Assembly (NCBI GenBank): GCA_020736575.1
Contig: JAGPYM010000029.1
Span: forward strand, 186,001-250,000
Direction: 5' to 3'
DNA from: Thelonectria olida
Taxonomy: Eukaryota; Ascomycota; Sordariomycetes; Hypocreales; Nectriaceae
DNA: 64,000 bases
Shown here: positions 46,174 to 57,786 of the stretch, piece by piece
How the letters are laid out: each line of letters begins with the position of its first letter
How positions within the stretch are numbered: the first letter of the stretch is position 1
Program-made: the position numbers and the translations under genes
Notes under the pieces: model-generated
The model's database searches: none
What the model saw: the letters and a program-made list of their open reading frames with translations, nothing else
What the model was told of the DNA's origin: nothing

Positions 46174-47513
46174 AGCCCGATATCTGGACCAGAGGCTCTG
46201 AGCTAGTTCGGCGAGATGTCTGAGGAGTTGCCGGCTACTTGTTATTGAGTCACTGGAGAGGGGAAACCCAGAAGAGTGATTATTGCCAGTTTATGTAACC
46301 ATCAGTCTCAATCCCTTTCCTATTCTGAACAAATTCTTCTCATGAACCCCTTCACTAGAAAATCCATCGACCCTGTCAGCTATACGCCACTCGTAACATT
46401 TCTGTGTGCACTTGGGACACCAGAATTATATCAAGGTGGTTTCGATTTATGGCTCGGGAGATGCGTGCTGGTCATGAAGCTCTCAAGACATACTAGCTAT
46501 CTTCGGTTTGGGTCATTTGTTACTATCTTGTCTTTACGCCTACGTCTCAGAAGAGGAGTTGACTGGCGATGGCCAATCTCGCGAACCACATCCGTGGTAA
46601 CATGATCATTCTGGTCGTTGTTCTCATCGAGCCGATATCGTTTCGCCCCCGCTCAGCCACCTCTTCAATGTGCCCTTCATACCAATCATCATTAGTATGT
46701 CATCGTCCCCCTGAGATGACGCTTTTCGCCTGCGACTGGCGCTCGTACTACAACCTCCGTCGCAAAGACTGGTCAATCGGCTCGCGCTGAGCGTCTCTAT
46801 CCTTGTACCGGGCCATAGCTTCGGTTCATTACCTCCCTCTTGGACCCCGTCAACGTGGAGCCTGACAACCTGGCGAGGAACGTTGGATACAAGGAATGAC
46901 TCGATCTATAGAAGAATCCCCGAGGCGAATCGGGCGAAAGGGTCCTCGGGGCTTGCTGAAGCCAAGTTTTGGGCCTCACCGTTATGTAGAGAGGAGCAAA
47001 TTCGGAGCGAGCAGGCCCAATACATCGATGCTGGTTTGACATGACCAAACATCCTCATGGACAATAGAGTCAACAAATTACAGGTGACAATTCTAGATTC
47101 CTATATTCGAATCCGCACCGCGTTGCACAGCCAGAACTCCCTCCACAGCACGTATCTGGAAGGCGGGAACTAAAACACCAGCAGCCTATCATTGCGGCCG
47201 GAGAAGACTTTCAGTGAGAAGGCCAAGAGTAAATGTCACTGGGGCAGATCTAATAGACAGACTGCAAAGAGTCTCAGTTCATGATTGTAGCCAACGGTAG
47301 GCGATTATTGGGACGAGACATTTCCCCGAGTTGTAGGGTTACCCGATCAAGCCTAGGCGGTTCAGCAGTGCGACCTGGTCCAATGGCCGAAACCTCATCA
47401 GCAAATAACAGACGTCCACGTTGGAGCGGGGCTTCCCACAGTAAAATCGTGTGGACGGGTCGTGATGCCAGCTCAAATCGTTGCTTGACAAGTTACCTCC
47501 ACATCCTCCCACA
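46174..47513. other. Intergenic region, 1.3 kb
   Basis: Short plus-strand frames at 46276-46605 and 46569-46790 lack family features and are not called. No RNA gene or repeat was recognised. Confidence 0.45.
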
Positions 47514-48287
47514 ATGACGACTGCCGAGAAAACACAGTACGACGCCTTCGCCCCGAAATATGCTTCCGTCGAGGAGCTCCCCTGCTCCAAGCTTGAGGCT
47601 CAGCTTGTCCACAATGCCCTAGGAAACTGCACTGACCTCACAGTCCTTGACCTCGGCGGTGGCAGCGGTCTTCATGCGCGACGCGCCGTCGATGCTGGTG
47701 GCGCCGTCGTCGACGTCGTCGACATCTCGGCTGAGATGATGCGTGCCGGGCAGGAAATCGAGGCGCAACTGGGCCGGCAAGACCGCATCCGCTGGTTCGA
47801 GGCCGACGTGACGCGGCCGCTGGCTGAACAAGTCGAGGACGGAGTGTTGAAACTCGGGGGATACGACATTGTCATGGCAAACTGGGTGTTTGACCATGCC
47901 ACGTCCATATCGGAGCTGAGGAGCATGTGGGAAAATGTTATTGCAGGCCTGAAGCCTGGAGGGAGGTTTATCGGAGTGAGGGCGAAGAGTGTGCGTGCCG
48001 AGTACATGACTTATGGCAAGTACGGCGTCACGTTCACAGAAGTTGAGGAGATTCCTCACGGACTGAAGTATAAGGTTGGGTGCGTGACGGAACCGCCGTT
48101 CTCATTTGAAGCCACGTCCATGGAGTCGACGTATGCGCTGTCTGACGACATTGCTTACGAACTTGGCCTGGTCGACTTTCAGGTTATTCAGCCGGAGGAG
48201 ACGGATCTCGTCAAGCGTGACTTGGGGTTCTGGGACGATTATCTCAAAGATCCGAACTTTGTTGTGGTAGTGGCGAGGAAGGCATGA
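47514..48287 (+). CDS. Class I SAM-dependent methyltransferase, 257 residues
   Basis: Single exon from ATG 47514; an upstream TTG in frame is rejected because the ATG follows a normal leader (CCCACAATG). Motif I is VLDLGGGSGLHARRAVDAGG with the acidic residue and glycine run that bind SAM, followed by the acidic end of strand two (VDVVDISAEMM), a motif II-like FEADVTRPL and YDIVMANWVFDHA. LKPGGRFIGV is motif III. The C-terminal part (TEVEEIPHGLKYKVG...) forms a small lid, typical of UbiE/ToxA-like small-molecule methyltransferases. Substrate unknown. It precedes a LaeA-like methyltransferase and a P450, so a role in decorating a secondary metabolite is conceivable. Confidence 0.88.
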   Translation: MTTAEKTQYDAFAPKYASVEELPCSKLEAQLVHNALGNCTDLTVLDLGGGSGLHARRAVDAGGAVVDVVDISAEMMRAGQEIEAQLGRQDRIRWFEADVTRPLAEQVEDGVLKLGGYDIVMANWVFDHATSISELRSMWENVIAGLKPGGRFIGVRAKSVRAEYMTYGKYGVTFTEVEEIPHGLKYKVGCVTEPPFSFEATSMESTYALSDDIAYELGLVDFQVIQPEETDLVKRDLGFWDDYLKDPNFVVVVARKA

Positions 48288-48715
48288 TAAGATGAAAGTT
48301 GATTTGTAAAGCGCCTGCGTTGAGGGGTTATTTTAGTGGTTGAACAGTCTAATGTAATGTTAGGTCTTGGAGTGCCTCGGCGGTCTTGGGCACCTAGACC
48401 AGTGGATGGAAACGTGGCTGGTTAAGAATTTCGGTAAATCCAACCTCATGATTGCGCCGTGGCACAGCACTCAAGTCAGCTCCCAGCGAAATGTCTACAT
48501 CCATGGTCTAACAGCGGTAGCGGGACGGGTTGGATGCTTGAGAAGACACTCGCGGCAGCGGCGGCATTCCTCGGGCCTGCGAGGGACTCACGTGATCTCC
48601 ACAGATTCATATATAATGCGCGCCATCCCCGCCATGAACTAAATTAGTGCCAACGACTTGGTCGTCCGTCCGGAGTACTCGGCCGATAGACAGCAACCCG
48701 ACGCTTGACACGATA

Positions 48716-50380
48716 ATGGCCGAAGCGCAGCAGAGTCCTGAGGCGGCCCCGCTCGTTGCCGACGATACTGTGAGGAGCCGCCGCAGCCTTGGGCATCCTA
48801 CACATGCTAACGTTGCAGGTCGTCGACGAAACATTTGATGATGGCGACTCGGCCCTCGAACTGGTAAGTGTAGCCTATTGCCAGACGGCACCGCTGCTGA
48901 CGACTCGCATCACAAAGGGTGCCGCCAGCGACTCTACGTCTATAAGATCGAGCATCCTAAAGTATCGTGAGGAAAACGGTAGGACATACCATGCGTACAA
49001 GGATGGCAGTGAGCATGCCCAAGCAATTGAGCTACACCATGCCAGAATGACTGATTGACGCAGCATATGTCCTGCCAAATGACGAGGTCTTTTGCCCGGC
49101 AATCCGTTCCCCAGTTCCACCTGCTGACTTCACGGCATGCTCACGGGACAGGTAGAGAACGAGCGACTAGGCAGGCCATACCCTGCGAACGGTTTTGCAA
49201 ACTCATCTGACTTGACGTAGACCTTCAACATCACTTATTCCTTCTCACCTTTGACGAGAAACTGCACGTTGCCCCCTTGACCAAGCCGCTCCGCCGCGCC
49301 TTTGACGCCGGATGTGGCACAGGCATCTGGGCCATTGAGTTTGGTAGAGTCTGCTATCAATCACAAAAGGGATCAATCTTCTGACGAGTTTCCAGCCGAC
49401 CAGCATCCCGAATGCGAAGTGGGTTACCAAGTGGGTGTCAACTGAGTGCCAACTAATCCAAAAGAAAATTCTCTAGGTTACTGGTGTCGATTTGAGCCCT
49501 ATTCAACCAAGCGCGTACGTCGCCCAAACACACGCCCAGTCAAACTACGCTGACCTTCCCTTCCCTCACTAAGTGTCCCCCAAACGTTGCCTTTTACGTA
49601 GACGACCTAGAGGAATCCTGGGACTTCTCAACCAAGTTTGATTTCATCTTCGCCCGCTTCTTGACCGGATCGATTCGTGACTGGCCCAAGTTCTTCAGGC
49701 AAAGTTTTGAGTATGCCATCACCTATGTCTGACTCTTCTATCTGCATGAATATCACTGACTCTAATTGATAGGTTTCTCAACCCGGGCGGCACGATCGAA
49801 CTGATCGACATTGTCTATCCACTTAAATCTGATGACGACACGCTCTCCGAGGACTCACCTCTATGCAAGTGGTCAACGTTGTTGCTGAGTGCCTTTACAG
49901 CGAACGGATCCCCACTTGACAGTGCGTTGAAATACAAAGATCAGCTTGAAGAGGCTGGCTTTGTCAACATTAACATAGTGAAGCGGAAGTGGCCGCTGAA
50001 CCAGTGGCCCAAGGATCAGAAACACAAGCAAATCGGTAAGTCTTCTTTAAGCCAATCCGGCGCCTAACAAAACCACCCGAGGCGAGCACTTATGCTCACG
50101 AGCACCCTTATATCCAGGAGCATGGGCTTACGCGAATACCCTCGACGCCTTGGCGGCGTTGAGCCTGGCTGTGTTTACGCGTCCCGTGGGCCAAGGTGGC
50201 CTCGGCTGGGGGAATGATGAATTGGAGGTGTTCCTTGCTGGCGTCCGGAAGGATCTCAAGAATCCCAAGATTCACTCGTACTGGCCAATGTAAGTCTCTC
50301 TTCGAATAGGTACCATCTCTAGGTTGGGGATGAGCTAATCATTTCTCAGTTGGTCAGTTTACGCCACGAAACCCGAGTGA
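48716..50380 (+). CDS. LaeA-like (TAM-domain) SAM-dependent methyltransferase
   Basis: About ten short exons starting at ATG 48716 (MAEAQQSPEAAPLVADDT) and ending at TGA 50380. The conserved order is plain: SSILKYREENGRTYHAYKDG, YVLPNDE, then LTFDEKLHVAPL, motif I FDAGCGTGIWAIEF, ADQHPECE, VTGVDLSPIQPS, NVAFYVDDLEESWDF, FIFARFLTGSIRDWPKFF, FLNPGGTIELIDI, and the C-terminal WPLNQWPKD and IHSYWPIWSVYATKPE. This is the layout of fungal LaeA/Llm proteins, which influence secondary metabolism or modify small molecules. The intron after NERL (from 49160 to 49220) seems to use a GC donor (GCAGGC); the junction after IQPS (49505-49572) needs a weak GTCGCC donor to stay in frame. All others have standard sites. 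Confidence 0.8.
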
Positions 50381-52356
50381 GAGCCTTACAACACCATGTC
50401 CAGTAAGTGCGATGGCAAGGTGCAGTGGCTATCAACACAGTAACAGTGGTGTAGTGATTTGGCTGGTGGATATACGCAAGGTTATTGCGCAAGCCAATCG
50501 TGTTATTATGGCTTGCATCTGGCTACGGCCGCTTTCCCACGTTCGCTCTACTTACGCAGTGACATTTGTCTTGCACTTGTTGGAGTGGTGGTCCCATTCC
50601 ATTGAAGAGTTTATGTCTTCACTTACTTGTATGATATGAAGCCACGACGGCCCAGGGTTGACAAGAAAGGTAACAAGCGCATCGCATGATGCAATTATTA
50701 TCATCCACGATTGATCATAGGAAATGCAGTGCTTACTACAAGAGGCCAATCTCACTTTGCTGATGCACGCGGTGTGACGATAGCCTACTTCTCACCAATC
50801 AGGCATTTTTTTTGGCTTCGTCTGCGTCTGCGTCAAAACGACCATTTCCCTTATATTTAGGTGGACCCAGGAACTTCGTCCTTTCTCTCTGACTAGACTG
50901 GACACGGCCGTCGGAGCGCAGAGTCGTGCTGACGCCTCGTAGCAGGCGGGGTTCCTCAACTTGCTTCCTGCACCGATAACTCATAGATGCCCGGCTCAGG
51001 ATAGTGGATGAGAAACACAAAGACTCAAGATCTAAGCTGGTTGCCTCGTCTGGCGGCCGCTGTATTACCAGCGTATACTCTTCGTAATTCTCGCTGAAAG
51101 CCCATCTCGTTGCACCCACAAAGTCATCCGTGTGCGAAACGCACCAATCAACGTAACCATACATCGCGTTACCTGAGGTTCTCATTGCAGCCAGCAGTAA
51201 CGTTTAGAGAAGGCGCTTCATTTTACTCCTTAACATGGCATAGTTGCCGTTAGTGGTGTTGACGAGACTGTCAAGCTCGGAAGATTCATCCAGTGCAGTA
51301 GACGTAGATCGCTATCCGATACGTACGTTCTGGCTACTGACGGCGTCCTACGAGCTGCAGAAGTGACTCCAAGTGGGAAGATCATCATGGCAAAAAGCTC
51401 ATAGGTCTAAGACCTCTTCTGGTTCATCCGTGGCAGAGGGGATGGTCAGTACAGCGTTTTCACGGCGTTCATGATGCAGACGCATCTGGAGCTTGCGAGT
51501 ATTGTGAGGACAATGTTATCCGTCTCAGCACGTTTTATTCTTACTCTCAAAGAGCACGTCACTGCATTCGCCCGCTGTTGTCTTCCCTCTCCAATCAGGG
51601 TGGGTAATTACTTCTGTGTTGAGATATATGGTCTAATAATCTCTCGGGCTTCCTCAGCTTTGACTCCTCGTCTGCCAGTCCAGCTATTGACAGATCAATA
51701 AGTACTGCGGCGTTCGGAAAATGTGTGAGCCTGAATGTGGACGTCAATAGTGACCACTGGCATGGGATTCGAGTTGGCATACGAATATTAGCCCAGGTAT
51801 CTAATATGTCAAGTTCTGCTATGCTGAGCACCTAATCTAGAAGTGAACTCTGAAGAAGATCCAGACTTCCAAGCACACTCAGCCGAAGAACTTGGTAAGG
51901 GTTCTTGATTTCGACTAAACTAACGGTCTGAACTCTCCCAAGAAATGTTGGGCCTGATTGCTTATAGAATCTCGTTTACCCAAGCTTGATCCACACCCGT
52001 GATATTCCTTGGTAGGTACTTTGATACGCCGAAGACGTAACGTGCATAATGTGCATCTCCAAGGCTCAGCCATATCCAGAAACTTACTAGTCTAGGTAGG
52101 CAGGGAAGCGGGGGAGAACTATTTTCTCAACGTCTCACAGTGCTCAGTTCTCCTTATCCGTCAGCATCCATATGTATCAACGGCACCGTGGTCATCAAAG
52201 ACCGTTATGTACTACTCATGTTACACAAGGCAATTTGATTCCCTTAGTGTGCTCGTGTGCATATAAGAGTCCTGTTTCCGCCACATGATGATGTGGCATT
52301 CTTGGTCTTCCTGTTTCAACTGCTCATCCGCTGCTTTGAGAGTAAATTCTGGCGCC
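50381..52356. other. Intergenic region, 2.0 kb
   Basis: A minus-strand frame at 50799-51185 begins with ATG (MRTSGNAMYGYVDWCVSHTD) and ends in a Lys/Asp-rich tail, but I see no family match or supporting structure, so it is not called. The remainder has no recognisable feature. Confidence 0.4.
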
Positions 52357-54055
52357 ATGAACCTGTCTACCATCACATCGATCCCTGAGACCACACCCCG
52401 ACCCTTATTGCCAGCATTTATTCCTTGGATACTCGCAATCTCGATCATCGTCCCTCGAGTCCTGAGATGGAACCGATTGAGACATATTCCGGGCCCTCGC
52501 ATCGCTGCCTGGACGAACTCATGGCTCATGATCAAAACATGGCAGGGCAGGACCTTTCACGAATTTGGTGACGTTTGCAAGAGATATGGTAACATTTTGC
52601 TTCCAAGCCTTGTAGAAAAACTGTGTGCTGATGAATGGGACTACGTACGCCTTACTTGGGTCCTATCGCCCGCATTGCTCCTGGTTGGGTTGTCTGTGGC
52701 GACCCTGAAGAGATTCGCCGTATTTGGGGTGTACGATCACAGTTCGAGCGGGCTCCTTGGTACAAAGGCATACGATTCGATCCCCCCCATGACTCTTCCC
52801 TGTTGATGCGCGGCAGCTCGGCTCATATTATTCTACGTTCGAGGCTGTTTCCCGGATACAGTGGCAAGGACGTCGACGGCCTGCACGAGTCTATTGATGC
52901 CGGCATCGCTCGCCTGATCCAACTCATCGAAGAGAAGTATATCTCTACTGACACTGATTATCGGCCCGTCGATTTCGCCCGCAAGATCCAGTATATGATG
53001 CTCGACATCATCTCCGATATTGCCTATGGCGAGGCCTTTGGCTTCATGGATTGTGACGAAGATTTGTATGACTACGTCAAATCTACAGAGGCTTCCTTCC
53101 CCATGCTGCAAATGTTTGGTTTGATTCCATGGCTTGTCCAGTTGATGCAGTCTCCACTGTTCAGGGCTTTCAGGCCGTCTGAGCGAGACACCGTTGGGTT
53201 CGGCCCAATCATGGCTGCGGTTAAGCGCGCCGTTGGAGAGCGGTACGGGCCCAAGGCAGTTGAGAAGAACGACATGCTCGGTTCATTCGTCAGGCATGGA
53301 CTTAGTCAAAGGGAAGCTGAATCCGAGTCTCTCGTGCAGATGTGAGTCGCCTCGTAGGCTAAGAAGCCATCTGCTGAGTCGCTTTAGTATTGCCGGCTCG
53401 GACACAACATCCACGGCTGATCGATCGACTCTGGCTCATGTTGTCACCAACCATCAAGTATACAGTCGCCTGCAGGAAGAGATTGACACGGCTGTTGCAG
53501 ACGGGCGCGCCTCGTCACCGGTTACTGATGCTGAGGGCAAAGCACTCCCATATCTGCAGGCTTGTCTGAACGAAGGGATGCGCATGTGGCCACCAATCAC
53601 GGGTAGTATTCCTCGAGTTTCTGATTGTGATGACAGTCTCTGTGGAGTTCACATCCCTGCCGGAACGCATGTGGCCTGGAGTCCGAAGGCGGTCATGAGA
53701 ACCGAGGGAGTGTTTGGTGCAGATTACGACGTCTTCCGACCTGATCGCTGGTTGTTGGCTGACGCGCAGCAACTAACGGCCATGCAGAACACAATCGATC
53801 TATGCTTCGGTCAGGGTCGTTGGGTCTGTTTGGGACGACCAATTGCGTTGATTGAGCTGAACAAGGTGATCGTTGAGGTGAGATATCTAAGCTACAATGC
53901 ACAGGACGGCTGACATTCTCTAACGTTCGCAGTTACTACGCCGCTTTGAGTTTTCAATTGTCAACGTGGAGAAGCCGATTCAGAATGCTTATTATGGCGT
54001 GTGTCTTCAATCAGGACTACATATGCGCATCACGCGCCGAGAGCAGTCCACTTGA
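52357..54055 (+). CDS. Cytochrome P450 monooxygenase
   Basis: Exons 52357-52588, 52660-53341, 53388-53877 and 53933-54055 give 508 residues, the normal P450 length. An N-terminal membrane anchor (LLPAFIPWILAISIIVPRVL) precedes a proline hinge (RHIPGPRIAAW). The I-helix is IAGSDTTSTADRSTL, the K-helix ExxR is NEGMRMW, the PERF-like segment FRPDRW, and the haem loop FGQGRWVCLG with the axial thiolate at Cys452. The first intron is odd: removing 52589-52659 rebuilds a perfect KRYG-PIARIAPGW junction, but its 3' end reads TTGG, not TTAG. Either a non-canonical acceptor is used or the site is mutated. The family is close to the CYP sets that work on fungal secondary metabolites; no substrate can be named. 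Confidence 0.88.
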
Positions 54056-54585
54056 AGGTGATATAGGTATGCTATCGAGTGTTTCGAACTGCCTTGGGTC
54101 TCTGTACATCACATCCGGCGTCATCCTCTATTGGTGCGTCTCTCATTGTCGAATTCTGCGGCACGTACTAAGGATCGGTGCTTGGGAATAGGATAAAGCA
54201 TGGCAGCCCAGAACTCCTAGCATCACAAATATTAAATGGGAGCCCACGAAGAAAGGTACGCTCTCGTGGTGTACGAAGTTTGGCCGGGAGGTATTTATTT
54301 GCGGCTTGAAAATAATTTCAGCTTGAGCAGGTAAATGTAGGCACATGCTGCCGATGCCCTCCATCGCTCAGCTTCAGTATGTGCCGACTGATCGACCTGT
54401 GATTCTGCCTTGCTTTCTGCCTTGGGGAGGCAGCCGCGCTTATCGCTTCCCCTGCTTCTTGAGCTCAACTCCGCAGGCCACAAAATGGCTGCTTCACCAC
54501 TCGCAGCGCGGCGTTCAGTGTGCGCTCTTTTATCCATCACTCAACTTAGGTTCATCGCGCACCCAGCCCAATTACCAATTCTTTG

Positions 54586-56152
54586 ATGCCCATTAGCAAC
54601 GGTTCAATGCAGAAGCGTCTCCAATCAGACATAGCCGACCCCATGGCTCCGGAGACATATGTCGCAAATAGAAGAGTCGAAATTAAAACAATCAAGTCTT
54701 GGATGGCCACGTGCATTTCTCAACATGGCACGTCAGGATGCAACACACATCGTTGGAACACATTCCCTGGACGCCTCATTGAGATCAATGCCGAAACTGG
54801 AGGAGCCCGCCTCGTCAATGTGCAATCGCTTGATCAAGTTCCAGAGTTTGTAGCCCTCAGCTACTGCTGGGGTTTGACTGGAAACCTCAAAACATTAAAG
54901 GCAACGATGTCCCAGATGCAGAAGTGTATCCCCTGGGACGCGCTGCCGCTCACGGTGAAACAAGCCTTTGAGGTCGCCAAAGCTCTTGAGTTCCGATATC
55001 TGTGGGTTGATGCCCTGTGCATTGTCCAAGATGACGAGGCCGACTGGCAACGAGAAGCTAGGAAGATGGGCGCTGTTTACGCCAATGCCACTCTTGTCAT
55101 CGCTGCTCTGGCGTCCAGAGGCACCGAAGAGGGCCTTTATTCCAGGACAAGCGACATCTCCCTGGCTGATGACATATTCCACTCTGTGATGCGGGCCTGC
55201 AGAACAATGCCCCGTAAGCAATGGGAGGAATTCATCCAGAAGGACCTGCCGCTGTTATGTCGCGGATGGGGCTTTCAAGAACGTCTGCTGGCCCGTCGCA
55301 TCGTCCACTTCACTCCCGCTGAGCTCGTCTGGGAATGCAAGGGAAAGACTTGGTGCCAGTGTGGAGAGATAGCAAGCTTCAGCGTTCGTGGCGGCAAGAT
55401 TAATAGCATGAACGCCGCGTTTTGGTCTTGTGTTGACCACTCATCTCCCGAGCGCGTCCGACCAATGTGGCGAGAATGCGTACGCATCCGGACTATGGAA
55501 GGACGCTTTACCATACGACCTTCTCTGGCGATGCGACCAATCAACCACTCTTGCAAAGGAGAAAAGCAGGGGGCCTTCGTGGTCGTGGGTGTCGGTTGAC
55601 TGTGGCATAAACTGGCCCGTTGCGAAGGATCCGGAAATATTGCCCATCTCCGCCGAAACATATTTCGAGAGCGGCCTCGAGGGCGTCGAGTGTGCCTATG
55701 TCGATGATGCAATCCAGCCAAGCCGGCAGTATCGTCCAATAAGCAGCGGTCGAATATACCTGGCAGCGCGGATTGTGACAGTTAAGATTAACAAGGAGGC
55801 TACTTTGGATGATGAGGCATCACCCTTTCGAACAGAGTGGAACGTCGAAGGGCTAAACGGGCACACTTTGCCGTTCTACCCAGACATTCAGCTTTCAGAC
55901 GAAGACTGGACTAGCGGTGCTGGTCAACAGGGTCATGCTTGTGAGGGAATATTCTACTACATGGAAATCGTAACGTCTGCGAAGTGGCAGGCTGGCTTGA
56001 TCGTTCGGAAACACAAAGCAGGGCAAGAATTGCAAGAAGACGAAAGGACGTACGAAAGAGTCGGCGGAGTCGCTTATATGTCTCTTGCTTCTCTTGAGGA
56101 GGCGCACAGCTTCGTTCCTCGAATACCCCCTCAGAATGTCATTTTGAGCTGA
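54586..56152 (+). CDS. HET-domain protein with an internal frame break
   Basis: ATG at 54586 or 54607. The HET core is complete: FVALSYCWGLTGNL, then FRYLWVDALCIVQDDEADWQ, ANATLVIAALASRGTEEGLY, and CRGWGFQERLLARRIVHF followed by LVWECKGKTWCQCG. After the core, family sequence passes to another frame: the first ends in TGA near 55599, whereas the second carries ENAYASGLWKDALPYDLLWR, SWSWVSVDCGINWPV and continues to TGA at 56152. The crossover lies about 55420-55450, where the usual LTxxxDRLPALSG segment is shortened (LTTHLPSASDQCG), so a small deletion with frameshift is more likely than an intron; I found no suitable splice pair. The C-terminal domain may therefore not be translated. Confidence 0.7.
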
Positions 56153-57446
56153 ATCCAGTCAAGTAATCAGACTGGGTATGATGTGACCCAGACTTACAAT
56201 CGAGAGTCGTGGGAAGTCCAGCGAGACACGAATAAATAATCTCGTTTATGTTACCAACTTTCGCTACTTTGAAGGAGGAATTTTCGTCCATGGCGTGGGA
56301 AGCAGAGTAAAGAGCATACACCAGATGAGTAGGCTCATGGAAATATTACTGTGAAAACGCACAGCAATCTTTACTGCCTTGCATGGTCTCATTTCCTCCT
56401 CTCAATAAACGAAGTTGAGTCGGTGTCAATGAGCCGGCTTACTTATTACGAGTACAGACTACATGTTATCCTGACTTATGGCGGTCTTTGAAAGCGAGGC
56501 GAGGTCTATTAACTTCTTGTAAAATGGACACCGGCCACATTGAAGGACTGTCAAGCAAGCAGGGAGCTCAGATATGATACACTCTGGTGTTCTTCATGCC
56601 GGGGAAGCAACACATACGTATATAACGACCAGATTGGTAATCCAGCCGATATGAATGTCAGCGCTCTCTGTAGTTTGCGTTGAACTTTCCTATGGCTGGG
56701 AGTGCTGGTCATTGAGAGTTGATGTCAAGTAAGGGACGCTTCAGACCCGAAGTCGGCATTGCAATCCTGGAAGCTTCCCGTGCAAGAAGAGCCGCTAATT
56801 GAGGACTTCTTCATTCATTCTTTTATCTCATCAACATCGACATATGTCTTTGGGAGATAAGTGAAACGAGCGAGGGACTTTTCGGCCCTGTCGTGGCTGG
56901 CATTTGACGCGAGGTCTCGTGCATGTCTGAGAACGTGTCAGGCTTAATAATAATGAAGTTCTTGGCACTGTTTGAAAATTTCGCTCGACCGAGCCACGTT
57001 TTACTGTTGTCTCAACCCCAAACCTGGGCGCTGGGACATTAGTTGCAAGGCCCCGTTGTATATGCTCACAAATTGGCAAGCTACACTCGATCGAGCATAT
57101 GTAAGTGTATCAGATGACAACTGTCGAGTCGGGATTGTCTTAATGCGAACTAAGCTGTGTAGCATGTCGGAGCCTTTTAATACGACGTCAGTTTTACCTT
57201 CCACTACCCCTGTCTCAAGCATGGCGACAGGCTGACACAGACCTGAAGTTCGAAGAAGAGAGCCAAGTAAGGTGGTTCTAAAACAACTCATATGTTGCGA
57301 CGAATATATAAAGTATATTGGCAGCTCCGTCTCTGTGAGTCTCATCCAAACCATCATATCAATCAGTACAAGCACCCAACCCCTTCATCATTGACTTGCC
57401 TGGCGCAATTCTCGTTTACACACTCTTGCTCGATTAATTCCTCACA
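56153..57446. other. Intergenic region, 1.3 kb
   Basis: No supported gene. Short frames on both strands lack features. ATATATAAAG at 57304-57313 is a TATA-like element 134 bases before the small secreted protein, followed by a pyrimidine-rich leader. Confidence 0.5.
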
Positions 57447-57786
57447 ATGCACTCTCCCACCGTTCTCCTCACTCTCGCCGTCTTGGCCATCAGCCAGGCT
57501 ACTGCAGGTAAGACATCTCGCGTTTACTAGCTCTAATGCATCATCGCTTACAGTATCAACAGCCTCAATCCCCCGTCAGGATAGCGGGTTCGGCGACTTT
57601 GCCAGTGGTAGAGGAAGTGCCCTTTTTGGGAACGCAGGAACGCCCTGCTCTGTGGGTAGAGAGGACGGCGAATGCGATCAATTTGGGCGGTGCGTGCAGT
57701 TTATCCCTCCTAATGAGCAGAGCATTTTGAACCAGGGAGGGACAGTGGCAGAATGCACGCAGGGTGGGCAGATAGGAACTTTGTAG
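57447..57786 (+). CDS. Small secreted cysteine-containing protein, 97 residues
   Basis: Exons 57447-57507 and 57554-57786 (GTAAGA donor, TTACAG acceptor) give 97 residues. Residues 1-20 (MHSPTVLLTLAVLAISQATA) are a textbook signal peptide whose end coincides with the intron. The mature part is about 77 residues and has four Cys (PCSVGRED, GECDQFGRC, AECTQGG), enough for two disulfides. A SIPRQ segment close to the N-terminus could be a kexin-like or pro-region site. The size, secretion signal, even number of Cys and lack of a recognised domain match candidate effectors or small fungal surface proteins. Function unknown. A TATA-like element lies upstream. Confidence 0.75.

Noticed and set aside
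47514..50380. The two adjacent methyltransferases as one split gene
   Set aside because: Each has its own motif I, start and stop, and they belong to different subfamilies.
50799..51185. 128-codon minus-strand frame with ATG
   Set aside because: Protein-like in parts but without any recognisable motif or neighbour support.
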